Source: Clostridia bacterium
Lineage (GTDB): Bacteria > Bacillota > Clostridia > Oscillospirales > CAG-272
Reading direction: 5' to 3'
NCBI GenBank assembly: GCA_017453205.1
Contig: JAFTKO010000021.1
Location: 208,849-272,848 of the forward strand
DNA length: 64,000 nt
Position 1 is the first letter of the stretch. Each line of letters opens with the position of its first letter. Under the pieces are notes generated by a model. The model was given only the letters and a program-made list of their open reading frames with translations. It had not been told where the DNA came from and ran no database searches. Below are positions 25,892 through 36,200 of this stretch, piece after piece. Made by a program: the position numbers and the translations under genes.

Positions 25892-27116
25892 GGTTCTCCT
25901 CCTCTCCGTACAAGTGGCAAGCAACGTAGTGCGTGGGGCTCACCTGCACCATGCCGGGGTAATCGCCCGAACACTTGTGGATGCATTGGGAGCATCTTTC
26001 TTTAAAATAACAGTAGTTCGGCATGTTCACGGGGTTGGGAACATTGCCGGGGATGTTAAAGAGCGTATCGGAGTCGGAATCCATGGTCGGCTTGGATTTT
26101 TGAAGTCCGATGGTGTAGGGGTGCATGGGGTTGTGGAAGATCTCGGACACCGTTCCTTGCTCGATCACGCGTCCCGCATACATGACCACCACATAGTCCG
26201 CCATCTCGGCGATGATGCCGAGGTCGTGGGTGATGAGCAGGATCGAACCGTTGATCTTGTCCTTGAGGTCACGCAACAGGTCAAGAATTTGTGCTTGAAT
26301 GGTCACGTCAAGTGCTGTGGTCGGCTCGTCTGCAATGATCAAACGCGGGTTACATGCCAGCGCCATCGAAATCATCACACGCTGTCTCATACCGCCCGAG
26401 AGCTCGTGCGGATAGGAGTTGTAGACGCGCTCCGGCATGGCGATGCCAACAAGGTTCAGCATTTCCAAGGAGCGCTTTTTTGCGTCCTCCTTGGTTGCTC
26501 CCGGCGTGTGGATAAAGGTGACTTCATCCAACTGATTACCGATGGTAAACACGGGGTTGAGCGAGGTCATGGGCTCTTGGAAGATCATGGAGATCTGTCT
26601 GCCGCGGATGCGGTGGATCTCGTTGATCGGCATATTGGCAATGTCATATACCTTTTCTTCCATTTCGTAGTGATCCTTGCCGTCTTTCTCTCCCGTGGCA
26701 ATCGGGTTGCCCTTGGCGTCACGGCGGTAGTCGTAGGCTTTAAAACGAATGTGTCCCGAGTAGATCTGACCTTGCGGGCCCTGTAAGAGCTGCATGATCG
26801 ACATACTGGTTACGGATTTTCCGCACCCCGACTCGCCGACCACGCCGACGACCGAGTTTTGCGGAACGTTAAAGGAAACACCGTTGACCGCTTTGACCAC
26901 ACCCTGGTCGGTAAAGAAGTAGGTGTGCAGGTCCTCGATTTCGAGGATGTTTTTCTCGTCCTTCATTTGGGAGAGAAATTCGCTTTCCTCGGCTTGGCGG
27001 TGCTTGCGCTTTTCCAGTGCTTTCATCACCTTGGAGTTTTCCTTGGCAATGGCGCGGATCTCCTTACCCGAGAGGTAATGGCTGTTTCTGGTTTTTTCCG
27101 GATTCTTTTTCATCAC
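25884..27116 (-). CDS. oppD: Oligopeptide ABC transporter ATPase OppD
   Basis: The 410-residue protein is the partner ATPase: [32 protein letters not shown], and a C-terminal oligopeptide-type segment with Cys residues ([10 protein letters not shown]). Compared with typical OppD of about 340 residues it has a 60-residue charged N-terminal extension and an insertion of about 30 residues after the Walker A region (near [16 protein letters not shown]). Three bases separate it from oppC. It hydrolyses ATP to drive peptide uptake. Confidence 0.9.
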   Translation of the reverse strand: MMKKNPEKTRNSHYLSGKEIRAIAKENSKVMKALEKRKHRQAEESEFLSQMKDEKNILEIEDLHTYFFTDQGVVKAVNGVSFNVPQNSVVGVVGESGCGKSVTSMSIMQLLQGPQGQIYSGHIRFKAYDYRRDAKGNPIATGEKDGKDHYEMEEKVYDIANMPINEIHRIRGRQISMIFQEPMTSLNPVFTIGNQLDEVTFIHTPGATKEDAKKRSLEMLNLVGIAMPERVYNSYPHELSGGMRQRVMISMALACNPRLIIADEPTTALDVTIQAQILDLLRDLKDKINGSILLITHDLGIIAEMADYVVVMYAGRVIEQGTVSEIFHNPMHPYTIGLQKSKPTMDSDSDTLFNIPGNVPNPVNMPNYCYFKERCSQCIHKCSGDYPGMVQVSPTHYVACHLYGEEENHG

Positions 27117-27119
27117 AGG

Positions 27120-28202
27120 TTACCTCCTCATCTTGGGATCGAGCGCGTCGCGCAGACCGTCACCGATAAAGTTGAATGCCAACACGGCAACGATGATGCA
27201 CAGTCCGGGAGGGCCCCATACGTTAAAGAAGTTTTGCAAAATGTTTTGGTCCTCGGCAACGATGTTGATCATGGTACCCCACGCGGCGTAAGGTGCACGT
27301 ACACCCATGTTTAGGTAAGAGAGCGATGCCTCGTACAGGATCATGCTTCCAAGGCTGAGCGTCATGGAGACGATGAGCTGAGGCATGACATTGGGGACAA
27401 GATGCTTGAAGATCTTGCGCTTGGTGGAGTATCCCATTGCCTCGGCGGCAACCATGTATTCCTGCTCACGCAGAGAGAGGATCTGACCTCTGACAAGGCG
27501 TGCGGTGCCGGGCCATGAGAAGAGCGTGAGGAACGCCATCAAGAAGTAGATACGCGACGATGACTCGACGTTTGCCGCGTCAAGTAAGGTACTGATAATC
27601 AGTAGGATCGGGAACCCCGGCAGACACATCAGCACGTCACAAATACGCATGATAATGTTGTCAATGGCTCCGCCAAAGTAGCCCGCAATTCCGCCGAACA
27701 CAATACCGAAAATCGTGATGGCAAACACGGCGATAAAGCTGACCGCCAGCGAAATGCGTCCGCCGTACATCAAGCGGGTAAACACGTCTCTGCCGTCCTT
27801 GTCGGTGCCCAAAAGGTGCTCGGAGCTCGGCTTTGCAAGCGAGTTGATGCGCTTGCCGGTCTCCACCACTTGATAAAAGGTGACTTCCTCGCCGTTTTCA
27901 TCGGTGTAGGTCACGGGCGCCATGGTATAGTCGATCTTACCCGACATATCCTGTTCGGTCTCGCCCCATTTCGGGTAGACCACGGGACCGAGCCAGCAAA
28001 ACAGGAAGAGCGCCACAATCATCACAAGTCCGACAATACTGAGCTTGGAGCGGAAGAAACGGCGCATGACCATACGCATAGGGGACATCAAACGCACGTT
28101 TTTTTCCAGCGGTTCGTCCTCGGCGGGATTGGTCACGGTCTTGTTTTCGGAGGCTTCGAGGGCGGAGGTTTCCGCTTGGTTCAATTTTTCGTTTTGATCC
28201 AT
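27120..28202 (-). CDS. oppC: Oligopeptide ABC transporter permease OppC
   Basis: The 360-residue permease has a polar N-terminal tail of about 55 residues, a first membrane helix (LSIVGLVMIVALFLFCWLG), a long extracytoplasmic loop carrying the HLLGTDKDGRDVF element typical of OppC/DppC, and a C-terminal binding-protein-dependent transport domain with EAMGYSTKRKIFKHLVPN. ATG 28202 is chosen because AGGAGG is eight bases upstream; a TTG at 28208 is too close. It pairs with OppB to form the channel. Confidence 0.9.
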   Translation of the reverse strand: MDQNEKLNQAETSALEASENKTVTNPAEDEPLEKNVRLMSPMRMVMRRFFRSKLSIVGLVMIVALFLFCWLGPVVYPKWGETEQDMSGKIDYTMAPVTYTDENGEEVTFYQVVETGKRINSLAKPSSEHLLGTDKDGRDVFTRLMYGGRISLAVSFIAVFAITIFGIVFGGIAGYFGGAIDNIIMRICDVLMCLPGFPILLIISTLLDAANVESSSRIYFLMAFLTLFSWPGTARLVRGQILSLREQEYMVAAEAMGYSTKRKIFKHLVPNVMPQLIVSMTLSLGSMILYEASLSYLNMGVRAPYAAWGTMINIVAEDQNILQNFFNVWGPPGLCIIVAVLAFNFIGDGLRDALDPKMRR

Positions 28203-28217
28203 TGTCAAGACCTCCTA

Positions 28218-29210
28218 TCAGTTCAATTTGACGCGCGGGTCAACCACGGCGTACATGAGGTCGGCAAGCAAAACGCCAATGACGCTGAGCAGTGCGAGGA
28301 ACATGTTGTAGCCCATGATAAAGGGGATGTCCGCCTGCATCATCGCCTTAAACGCGATGTTACCGATACCGGGCAGGTCAAAGACCTGCTCGGTAATGAT
28401 CGCGCCCGAGAAAAGGGAGGGGAGAAGCCCTGCCAGTGTCGTGACGAGCGGGATCAGCGTGTTACGGAATGCGTGCTTGTAGATGACGACCTTCTCTTTC
28501 AGACCCTTGGCGCGTGCGGTACGGATATAGTCGGAGGAAAGCACCTCCAGCATATTGGTACGCGTCATTCTCATACGTCCGCCGATGCTCAGGATAACCA
28601 CCGTGAGGATCGGAATGAACATATGCCGCAGGTAATCGAGAAGCAGAGAGAACACGTTGGAAAAGTCCTTCGTGGCGTCCACAAGCCCCGAGGGCGGGAA
28701 CCAACCAAGCTTCATGGCAAACAGGTCCTTGAGGATCTGTCCGAAGAAGAAGGTGGGCAGCGAGATACCGACCATAACGAGGATGGTGACGATATAGTCG
28801 CGCAAAGAGTATTGATGCGTCGCCGCGGTGATACCGAGCGGGATGGCGATCAAAAACTCGAAAAAGGTTGCGATGAGAGCCACGGCAAACGAAACGCCCA
28901 TGTGGTCAACGATGACGTTGAGCACCGAGTCGCCGTACACAAAGCTTTTACCGAAATCGAATCTGCACAGCGCCGCCAGCCAGTTTCCGTAGCCTTTGAG
29001 GATGCCGAGAAAGCTGTTGTCGGTCAAGCCGTACATTTCGTACATTTTTTCCACTGCTGTCGCATCCAGCGAGGTGTTGCTTTGCAGAGCGCTGATCTTG
29101 TTGGTTACGTAGTCATACGGCATACAGCGCACAAGCACGTAGATGATCAAAGACACGCCGAGCAGGATGAAGATCGACAGCAAAAGTCTTTTCAGAATGT
29201 ATTTTAACAT
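28218..29210 (-). CDS. oppB: Oligopeptide ABC transporter permease OppB
   Basis: The 330-residue product has the N-terminal helix and VLVRCMPYD typical of OppB/DppB, then a transport domain with RMTRTNMLEVLSSDYIRTARAKG (coupling helix region) and a C-terminal LPGIGNIAFKAM motif. About six membrane helices are visible. It lies 15 bases before oppC and 21 bases after oppA, within one operon. Confidence 0.9.
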   Translation of the reverse strand: MLKYILKRLLLSIFILLGVSLIIYVLVRCMPYDYVTNKISALQSNTSLDATAVEKMYEMYGLTDNSFLGILKGYGNWLAALCRFDFGKSFVYGDSVLNVIVDHMGVSFAVALIATFFEFLIAIPLGITAATHQYSLRDYIVTILVMVGISLPTFFFGQILKDLFAMKLGWFPPSGLVDATKDFSNVFSLLLDYLRHMFIPILTVVILSIGGRMRMTRTNMLEVLSSDYIRTARAKGLKEKVVIYKHAFRNTLIPLVTTLAGLLPSLFSGAIITEQVFDLPGIGNIAFKAMMQADIPFIMGYNMFLALLSVIGVLLADLMYAVVDPRVKLN

Positions 29211-29231
29211 AAGTCACCCCGAAAATTGCAA

Positions 29232-31841
29232 TCAATCGGCAAATTCGATTTCCCAAATGTGATCCAAGGGCGAGGAGTAGGGGTTGATCTCGGAGGGAAG
29301 TGTGGAGGCATCGATGACATCGGCGTTGTAGGCATACAAAACCTTACGCTGATATACGGGAAGCTCAACGGCAAGGTCAAGAACCTTGCTCATTGCCTGT
29401 TTGTACAGTGCGGAACGGGTACTTTGATCCTCGGTCTCACGCGCTTGGTCGATTAGGTCGCTGAGCTCGTTGAGGATGCCGATTTCCACGGGATACTGCG
29501 TTTCGTTTGCAAGGATCTCACGGTAGCCCCAAGCCAGTGTGCTGGTTGCGGTGGAGTTCTTGTGGTAGACCTGATACATATCGGGATCCACGGTGGTACC
29601 CCAAGCGGCTGCCCAAACGGCGAGAGAGCCGGAGCTGAGCTTGGTAAGCGCCTGTGTGTCGGGAACGACCTCAATGTCCCAACCGCACTCATTGAGCAGG
29701 TCGGCGGCACTTTGGAAGGTCTGGTAGGTCGGGTGGTCGGTCAAGTTTGCACCTGCAATGGTAAACTTGATGGAGAGTGCGGAGTCACCCTCGGAAACAT
29801 TGGCGGCTTCCATATAATCAAGGATCTTTTCCTTGGCTGCTGCTCTGTCAAACTTGACTGCGGGATAGTCATGACCGTTGTCACGGTCTGCTTTGCCGTC
29901 GTCTGCCTTGGGGTATGCCCAGCTGACGGTGGACATGGGCCAGTAGATGGTCTCTGCCATACCCGTGCTGTAATAGCTGAGGGCAAGGCTGGTGTCCATT
30001 GCGGTCATGATGGCTTTGCGGATGTTGATGTCCGGAACCTTACCTGCGTTGATACCGATGTAACCGTAACCGAGCTGATCGGTGTAGGTGGTCTCAATGC
30101 CGTCGGCTTTCAGAGAATTGAGCTTATCAATGTTGTTTTGCGTGAACTGAGGAGTTACAAAATGAACCGAGCCGGTTTCCAGTGCGTTAATGGCGTTGGA
30201 GGCGCTGACGACCTGATAGCGGACCTTTTCGATCTTGGGTGTGCCAAGCAGGAAGTTTTCGTTTGCCTTGAAGTAAACGACGTTGTTGCTGAAGAATGCG
30301 TTGCCGTCGGGGTTATCGTCGTTGTTGCTGTTGGTTGCTTTGTAAGCACCGGCACCCATGGGGACCTTGACGTTTCTGGAGGACTGGATGACATTCTTCA
30401 TAAAGTCAAAGGAGCCGTATTCCACGCCAAACTTATTGGCGGCGATGTCCACGGTGTAGCCCTCGGCATAGTAGTGCTGGGGAGCCACGGAGAACGCAAA
30501 GTTCCAAATTGCCTTGGGGTCCACGCCGTTGATGGTGATCTGCAGGACGTCGTACTCGGAGTCGGGATTGGTAACGGTACCGTCGGTGTTATGGCTGTGC
30601 GCCACGGTATAGGTGCCGTTGTTGGCGGTTACGGTTGCCACGTCGGTGGTGTGACCGAGGGAAACGATACCGGTAATGTTCGGGACGGCAAGCTGACCGT
30701 CTACCATGTTCTCACGCAGGAGGACTTCCTTTGCCTTTGCGGCATATTCGGTCTGCAGCTCCTGTGCGGTTGCCCAATATTGCAGAATGACATGGAGCTC
30801 GGTGGAGATCTTGGAGTTGTAAACGTAGTCGATTGCGGACTGCTGATCTACCGCAACTGCGGTGTTGTATTCGGGGGTTACCGTAGCGATCTTGTTCTTG
30901 ATGGGCTTGTTGGTAACGGGATCCTTTTCGTACTCGATGGTCACAAATCCCTCGGCATACATAAAGGAAAGAACATCGTAGTTAAGACCTTTTTCGTTGC
31001 AGAGGTTGGTGAACGCGGTCTTGTAGGGCTCTTCGAGGTAGGCTTCCTTGGCGCTGACATAGTCGGTGTTCAGCTCTTCCTTAAAGAGGCGGAGCGCCTG
31101 CTCGTAGTCGGCTTTGAGCTGGTCGTTGGTTACCGAGCTTGTGTCGTTGGAAAGCGCTTCCTTGTAACCGCTCGAAAGATTGTGTGCGGCGATGGCTGCG
31201 ATCATCTCCTCGTAGGTGGCTTCATAAGAACCCGCGGTGGGAGTTGCACCGACCTGCTTAAAGAGGTTGATCAGCTCATTGATACGGTTCTTTGCGCGGG
31301 TATTTGCAAGACCGGAGATATTGTCATCCGCACCCGTATCATCGGAGAGGATCTGTTGGGTTCTGTATGCTTGCAGACCGACGATGTCGGTGGAGTACAT
31401 GGTGGAAGAACCGGTGTACACGGGATCGAGGTAAACATAGAGGTTGAACAGGACATCGTTCATGGTCAGCGGCTTGCCGTCCGAGAACTTGATGCCGTTT
31501 TTGATGACAAAGGTATAGGTGGTTTGGTCCTTGGCGCTGTCGTAGTTGATGCTGTAATCCTTGACGACAACGGCTTCACCATCCCCGCAGGCAACGGTGA
31601 CATTTCCGTTTTCGTAGCCGGTGGTCAGCATGCCCAGCTGTGTCATGGACACGATGGTGGCGTCGGGAGCGGTGGTGGAGTAGAACGGGTTGAACAAGCC
31701 GTCCAAATCCTCTGTCATAACAACGAGGGCGTCGGTGTTTTTGTTGCTGTTTTTACAGCTGCTGCATGCCGAGAGCGATGCGAGTGCACCGATACACATG
31801 GCAATGCAAAGCAAAATCGAGATAAGTCTTCTTGTTTTCAT
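29232..31841 (-). CDS. oppA: Oligopeptide-binding lipoprotein OppA, with large insertion
   Basis: The 869-residue protein has a lipoprotein signal with SLSAC (Cys26) and the family 5 solute-binding fold: an N-terminal region with VMTEDLDGLFNPFYSTT and KNGIKFSDGKPLTMNDVLF, later QLGYGYIGINAG and IRKAIMTAMD. It is much longer than ordinary OppA (about 550). Much of the excess is a mostly helical, charged insertion at about 165-385. It should capture peptides outside the cell and hand them to OppBC. AGGAGG before the ATG supports the start. A binding protein selective for large peptides made by the upstream protease is a reasonable inference. Confidence 0.88.
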   Translation of the reverse strand: MKTRRLISILLCIAMCIGALASLSACSSCKNSNKNTDALVVMTEDLDGLFNPFYSTTAPDATIVSMTQLGMLTTGYENGNVTVACGDGEAVVVKDYSINYDSAKDQTTYTFVIKNGIKFSDGKPLTMNDVLFNLYVYLDPVYTGSSTMYSTDIVGLQAYRTQQILSDDTGADDNISGLANTRAKNRINELINLFKQVGATPTAGSYEATYEEMIAAIAAHNLSSGYKEALSNDTSSVTNDQLKADYEQALRLFKEELNTDYVSAKEAYLEEPYKTAFTNLCNEKGLNYDVLSFMYAEGFVTIEYEKDPVTNKPIKNKIATVTPEYNTAVAVDQQSAIDYVYNSKISTELHVILQYWATAQELQTEYAAKAKEVLLRENMVDGQLAVPNITGIVSLGHTTDVATVTANNGTYTVAHSHNTDGTVTNPDSEYDVLQITINGVDPKAIWNFAFSVAPQHYYAEGYTVDIAANKFGVEYGSFDFMKNVIQSSRNVKVPMGAGAYKATNSNNDDNPDGNAFFSNNVVYFKANENFLLGTPKIEKVRYQVVSASNAINALETGSVHFVTPQFTQNNIDKLNSLKADGIETTYTDQLGYGYIGINAGKVPDINIRKAIMTAMDTSLALSYYSTGMAETIYWPMSTVSWAYPKADDGKADRDNGHDYPAVKFDRAAAKEKILDYMEAANVSEGDSALSIKFTIAGANLTDHPTYQTFQSAADLLNECGWDIEVVPDTQALTKLSSGSLAVWAAAWGTTVDPDMYQVYHKNSTATSTLAWGYREILANETQYPVEIGILNELSDLIDQARETEDQSTRSALYKQAMSKVLDLAVELPVYQRKVLYAYNADVIDASTLPSEINPYSSPLDHIWEIEFAD

Positions 31842-31867
31842 TTTTTCCTCCTTAGAATTTATGTTTT

Positions 31868-33250
31868 TTAATTGGTTCCGTTGTTGGTAGAGAGCGTCAC
31901 GACCTTGTCCTCACCGATCGACAGCGAGAGCGTGTTCTCGCCGTTGTTGATCAGCGTGCAGGTGATCCCCTCGGTGGAGATACCGCCGTAGGTACCGTCC
32001 GCACAAAGCAAGCCGATCTGATACGTGTCTAATCCGTATTCGGTGATCAAGCTCGACGCGTCGATTTGCAGCTTGCCGCCAACATTCACGTCGGTCAGCG
32101 TTGTGCCTTCGGCAATTACGCCCGCAAGCAAGCCAAAGTAGGCGCCGTTGGGACGGATCGATCCGGTTTGAATCGTATAGGTTAGGTTCTCGATTGTCAA
32201 GTCATCGATCACAGCGTCGGCGTGCAGCTTTCCAAAGAGACCGCCTGCCTCCTGCTTGGTGTCACCCTGTGTGATCGAGATGTTGGAGAATTTGTAGCCG
32301 TTACCGAGGATCGTGCCCTTGAACTCACCCTTGGTAAGCGTGGGGGACCAAACCTGGTTGGAAAAGTCAAGATCGGCGCAAATGATGTAATTGCCGCCAA
32401 GCTTGCTGTTTTCATAGAACTGCTTTGCGGTGTAGATCTTGTACCAGTCACCCTCGAGCCACGTGGTGTAGATCTTGATGGTCTCGACGTCGGCAATGCC
32501 CTTTTCGTAGTCGACCGAGCCGCCGATCTTGCCGGTGATCTCTTCGGTCATGTCGGCGCTCAGATATGCCTTGTCAAAGGTCTTGCCGTCAATGGTTGGG
32601 AAGCGCTTCATGTCAAGCTTACCCGTGTTGACATTCCATTCGGGAACCGTCAGTTCCATCATCTGTTGGGTCTCGAGCAGTGTAAATTGGTTGGTTTCGG
32701 AATCCAATGCGTAAAATTCGTAGGTGTAATAGGGGATCCATGCCGCGTAGAGCGTCATCACGCTTTCCGTGGAGGTGTAGGTGCCGTTGGGATCGACCTC
32801 CAAACGGTCGTTTTCAAAATCCCATTTGCCGCCGTAAACATAGCCTTGCTCCTTTCCGGAGACGGAGCAAAGGTTGCCGTCCGCGTCCAGCGCATTGCCG
32901 TTTTCGTCGGTGCGGAGCGTGCGCTCGCGGTACCAGCCGGCAAGGAAGTAACCGCTGTTGGAGACCTCAAAGGCGTTGCTCTCGCGACGGCTGTCATCGG
33001 GGGCGATCAAGGCGATTTCGACTTTGCCCGCGGCATTGGTCTTGGCGTTTGCGGGGTGAAAGACATCTACCACGTAAACGTCGTTGGTGCCCGCAAACAT
33101 ACCGCCGTTTGCGTCATAGCGGACGCTGACGGTATAGCCCTCGGCATCGGCGTCGGTGTAGGGCAGCTCCCATTGGGAGCATGCCGCCAACGACACGACC
33201 GCCAAGCCCAAAAGGGCGGTGATCAAAAGTAGCTTTAATGTTTTTTTCAT
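31868..33250 (-). CDS. Lipoprotein with InlB-type and GLUG-like regions
   Basis: Start 33250 is chosen because it gives a lipoprotein signal (SLAAC, Cys24) after GGAGAA; the frame is open further upstream into the preceding gene. The 460-residue protein has a region like Listeria-Bacteroides (InlB B) repeats (VSVRYDANGGMFAG, YFLAGWYRER) at about 35-190. A C-terminal domain follows (IYTAKQFYENSKLGGNYI, ADLDFSNQVWSP, GTILGNGYKFSNISI, GGLFGKL), like the opening domain of the GLUG-like proteins at 5276 and 11164. It sits between the giant protease gene and oppA in one operon. Function is unknown; a surface-binding helper of peptide capture is possible. Confidence 0.75.
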   Translation of the reverse strand: MKKTLKLLLITALLGLAVVSLAACSQWELPYTDADAEGYTVSVRYDANGGMFAGTNDVYVVDVFHPANAKTNAAGKVEIALIAPDDSRRESNAFEVSNSGYFLAGWYRERTLRTDENGNALDADGNLCSVSGKEQGYVYGGKWDFENDRLEVDPNGTYTSTESVMTLYAAWIPYYTYEFYALDSETNQFTLLETQQMMELTVPEWNVNTGKLDMKRFPTIDGKTFDKAYLSADMTEEITGKIGGSVDYEKGIADVETIKIYTTWLEGDWYKIYTAKQFYENSKLGGNYIICADLDFSNQVWSPTLTKGEFKGTILGNGYKFSNISITQGDTKQEAGGLFGKLHADAVIDDLTIENLTYTIQTGSIRPNGAYFGLLAGVIAEGTTLTDVNVGGKLQIDASSLITEYGLDTYQIGLLCADGTYGGISTEGITCTLINNGENTLSLSIGEDKVVTLSTNNGTN

Positions 33251-33269
33251 CTGTCTGTTCTCCGAAAGC

Positions 33270-36200
33270 TTACGCTCTCTCCGACATGTCGTCGGATTTC
33301 TTTTCGGAATTTTCGTCGGAGCTTTCCTCCGCCTCCCCCGCGTCTGCGGGAGAGGCTTCGTCTGTGCCGTCGGTGTCGGCTTCATTTGCCGATGCTTCTT
33401 CGCTGTTTTCGGGCTCGGAAGCGTCTCCACCGCCGTCGGACGCGGGAGGTGTGCCGTCTCCGTCCTCGGGAGAGGTGGGAGGCGTGTTGGGTTTGTTCTT
33501 TTTGCGGTAAAGGATCAAGAGTACAACGACCGCCGCGACGCTCAAGATGAAGAGTCCGCCGAATACGATGCAGAGGATCTCTGCCGTTGTCATCGGCTCT
33601 TTTTCCACGGGAGGCTCGGGCTCGGGTGCGGGTTCTCCGTTCTCGAGGTACTCGAGGTTGGCGATACGCTTTTCCGCCTCTTGGAGCTTGGAGTAGTTGG
33701 TGACCAGTGCGCGCTGTTCGAGGGAAGCGATCTTGTCGTATGCCGCGCGTGCCGCCTCGACCAATGCTTTGTCGGAGAGGCTGACCTGATCGGGCAGGGC
33801 GTTGATCGCCGCAATGGCAGCCAGCGTGATCTCGTCGGGTGCCGCCGCACCGTCCACGGTGACGTTGAAGTAGTTGGAGAAGATAAAGGAATCGTAGTTT
33901 TGACCGTTTACGGGGCGGCTCATAACGATCGCTTGATCGATGTGACCGATGTAATCCGCAAAGTTTGCGCCGTAATAGACGTTGTAGGGGTTGCTGACCA
34001 CGTTCCACATAAAGTAAGGAACAATGCCAAGTCCGTCGCGGTCCTCGGAGGTCACGCCGTCGGCTTTGACGATGGTGTAATCGCCGCTGGCGGGGATGTT
34101 TTCACCCGAAGCGTAATAGTCGTAGTCGTACTCCTCCTCGAGGATGGGCGCATCGTAGCTGCTGAATACCACCAAGGTCAGCTTTTCACAGCCGTAGAAT
34201 GCCTTGTGTCCGATGGAGATCAGCGACTGCGGCAGAATCGCCTTGACGATGTCACTGCCCGCAAACGCCATGGCGCTGATGCGTACCGTGCCGTCGGCAA
34301 CGGTGACGCTGTCCTCGCCCATGGAGGCGTAGGTGATCAGCTCAAGCCCCTTGGGAACCACGCGGTAGAGCGAGCCGTCGATCACGCGGATGGCGGAATT
34401 GAGGTCAAAGGTGTAAACCGTGGTAAAGTATTCTTTGTTGTGGAAAGTCTCGGAAACCGTGCTTGTAAAGGGAGCAACGATACAGAAAGCAAAGGGGTTG
34501 TCTCCGATGTCGGTGAGCTGATCGCCAAGCTTGACCGTAAAGGCGGTGGGGGTGTCCTTGAGGAACGCCGTGTCGCCGATGTAGGTCGCCGCCGAGAGGT
34601 CAGCCTCGGTGAGCGCTGTCAGAGCAAACGCGTAGTCGCCGACATAGGTGACATTCTGCATTCCGCTGACGGTTGCAAGCGCGGTACAGTAAGCAAACGC
34701 GCTGTCACCCACGGTGATGTTGCTTGCCGCAAGGAGCACGGTGGTCAGCCGATCGCTGTAAATAAAGGCGCTGCTGTCAAGCTTTTCCACGCTCGAAAGA
34801 TCTATGGAGATCAAAGCCGATTCGGCAAACGCCGCCTCGCCCACGCGCTTGACGCCCGAGAGGTTGATGCTCGTCAGTGCGATACAGCTCTCAAATGCGG
34901 AGGCGGGGATCTCGGTAATGCCCGTGCCCAGCTTCACATTGATCAGCGAGCGGCAGTTTCCAAAGGCTCTTTCGCCGATCGAGGTCGCAGATGAGAGATC
35001 GACCGTTTCCAATACGGGTGTGTAGTAGGAGCAGAGATACGTGTTGTCCTCGGTCAGTGCGGGGATCGTAAAGCTTGCATCGGTAAAGCGCATACGCACG
35101 TCGCCCGAAAATGCCGCGTTGCCGATCGAGACAGCTTTGGACAGGTCAATGCTCTTGAGCGCTACATTGTTGTAGAATGCCTCGTCGCCGATGACCGCGC
35201 CGTCGCCGAGTGTCACACTTTCGAGCGCGGCGGCTCCGTAGAACGCCGCATTGCCGATTTCGACATTCTTACCGACGGTAAGAGAGGTGAGCGGAGACTT
35301 ATAAATATAATGATAGATTCTGACGCCGTCCTCGTCGAGGTAGGAGGCGGTTCCCCAGTTCTCGCTGTTGGTCACATCGAGGCGGAATGCGTTGGCGCCA
35401 AGCTTGACGCCGTCGCCCACCGTGACACTGCGCAAGGAGGTACATTCTCTAAACGCGCTGTTACCCACGGTGAGCCCTGCGGGGATGTTGACCTCGGTCA
35501 GCTTGGAGTAGGCGAATGCCCAGTCACCGATGCTGTCGAGCGCGGAGAGGCTCGGGGTAGCGGTGAGACGCGTACCGTAAAAGGCGTAAGCGCCGATCTT
35601 TTTGAGACTTCCGAACGAAACATTGCTCAGCCTTGTGCACTGTGCAAAGGCATAGTCGCCGATCGAGGTGACGTTCGGGAGATTGACGGAGGTGAGGTTG
35701 GAGTTGCCCGAGAATGCGCCGTTGGCAATCGACGTTACGGTCGACTCGCTGACGGTAAACGCACCCGAGACTGCGGGAGCGACCAGCAGGAGCTCGGTTT
35801 TATCCGCGTTGAGCAGATAGGGCTTGGAGCTGACGGGATAGAAAGTGGTGTTGCCCGCGGCAACGGTAAAGGCTTCGATCGCCGTGTTGCGGAAGGCGTA
35901 TTCGCCGATGACGGCAACGTCCTTGCCGATCGTTACGTTTTTGAGGGAGGTACAGCCGTCAAACAGACCGGTGGGGAGCACTGCGGCGTTGATCGAGATC
36001 TCGGTCATGGCACAATCCGCAAATGCGTATTGTCCAAGCTTGAGCTTTTCGGCGTTGACGGTGATGGATTGAAGCGAGGTGTTCCCCGCAAAGGCGTAGG
36101 CGCCGATCGATTGCGTGCTTGCGGGCAGGACCACTGCCTTGAGGTTGTCATTGAGTGCGAACGCGTAGTTCGAGATGGCAATGGCATTGCCAAAGGTCAG

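Noticed and set aside
29562-31871. Plus-strand open frame antisense to oppA
   Set aside because: No start signal; a shadow of the OppA frame.
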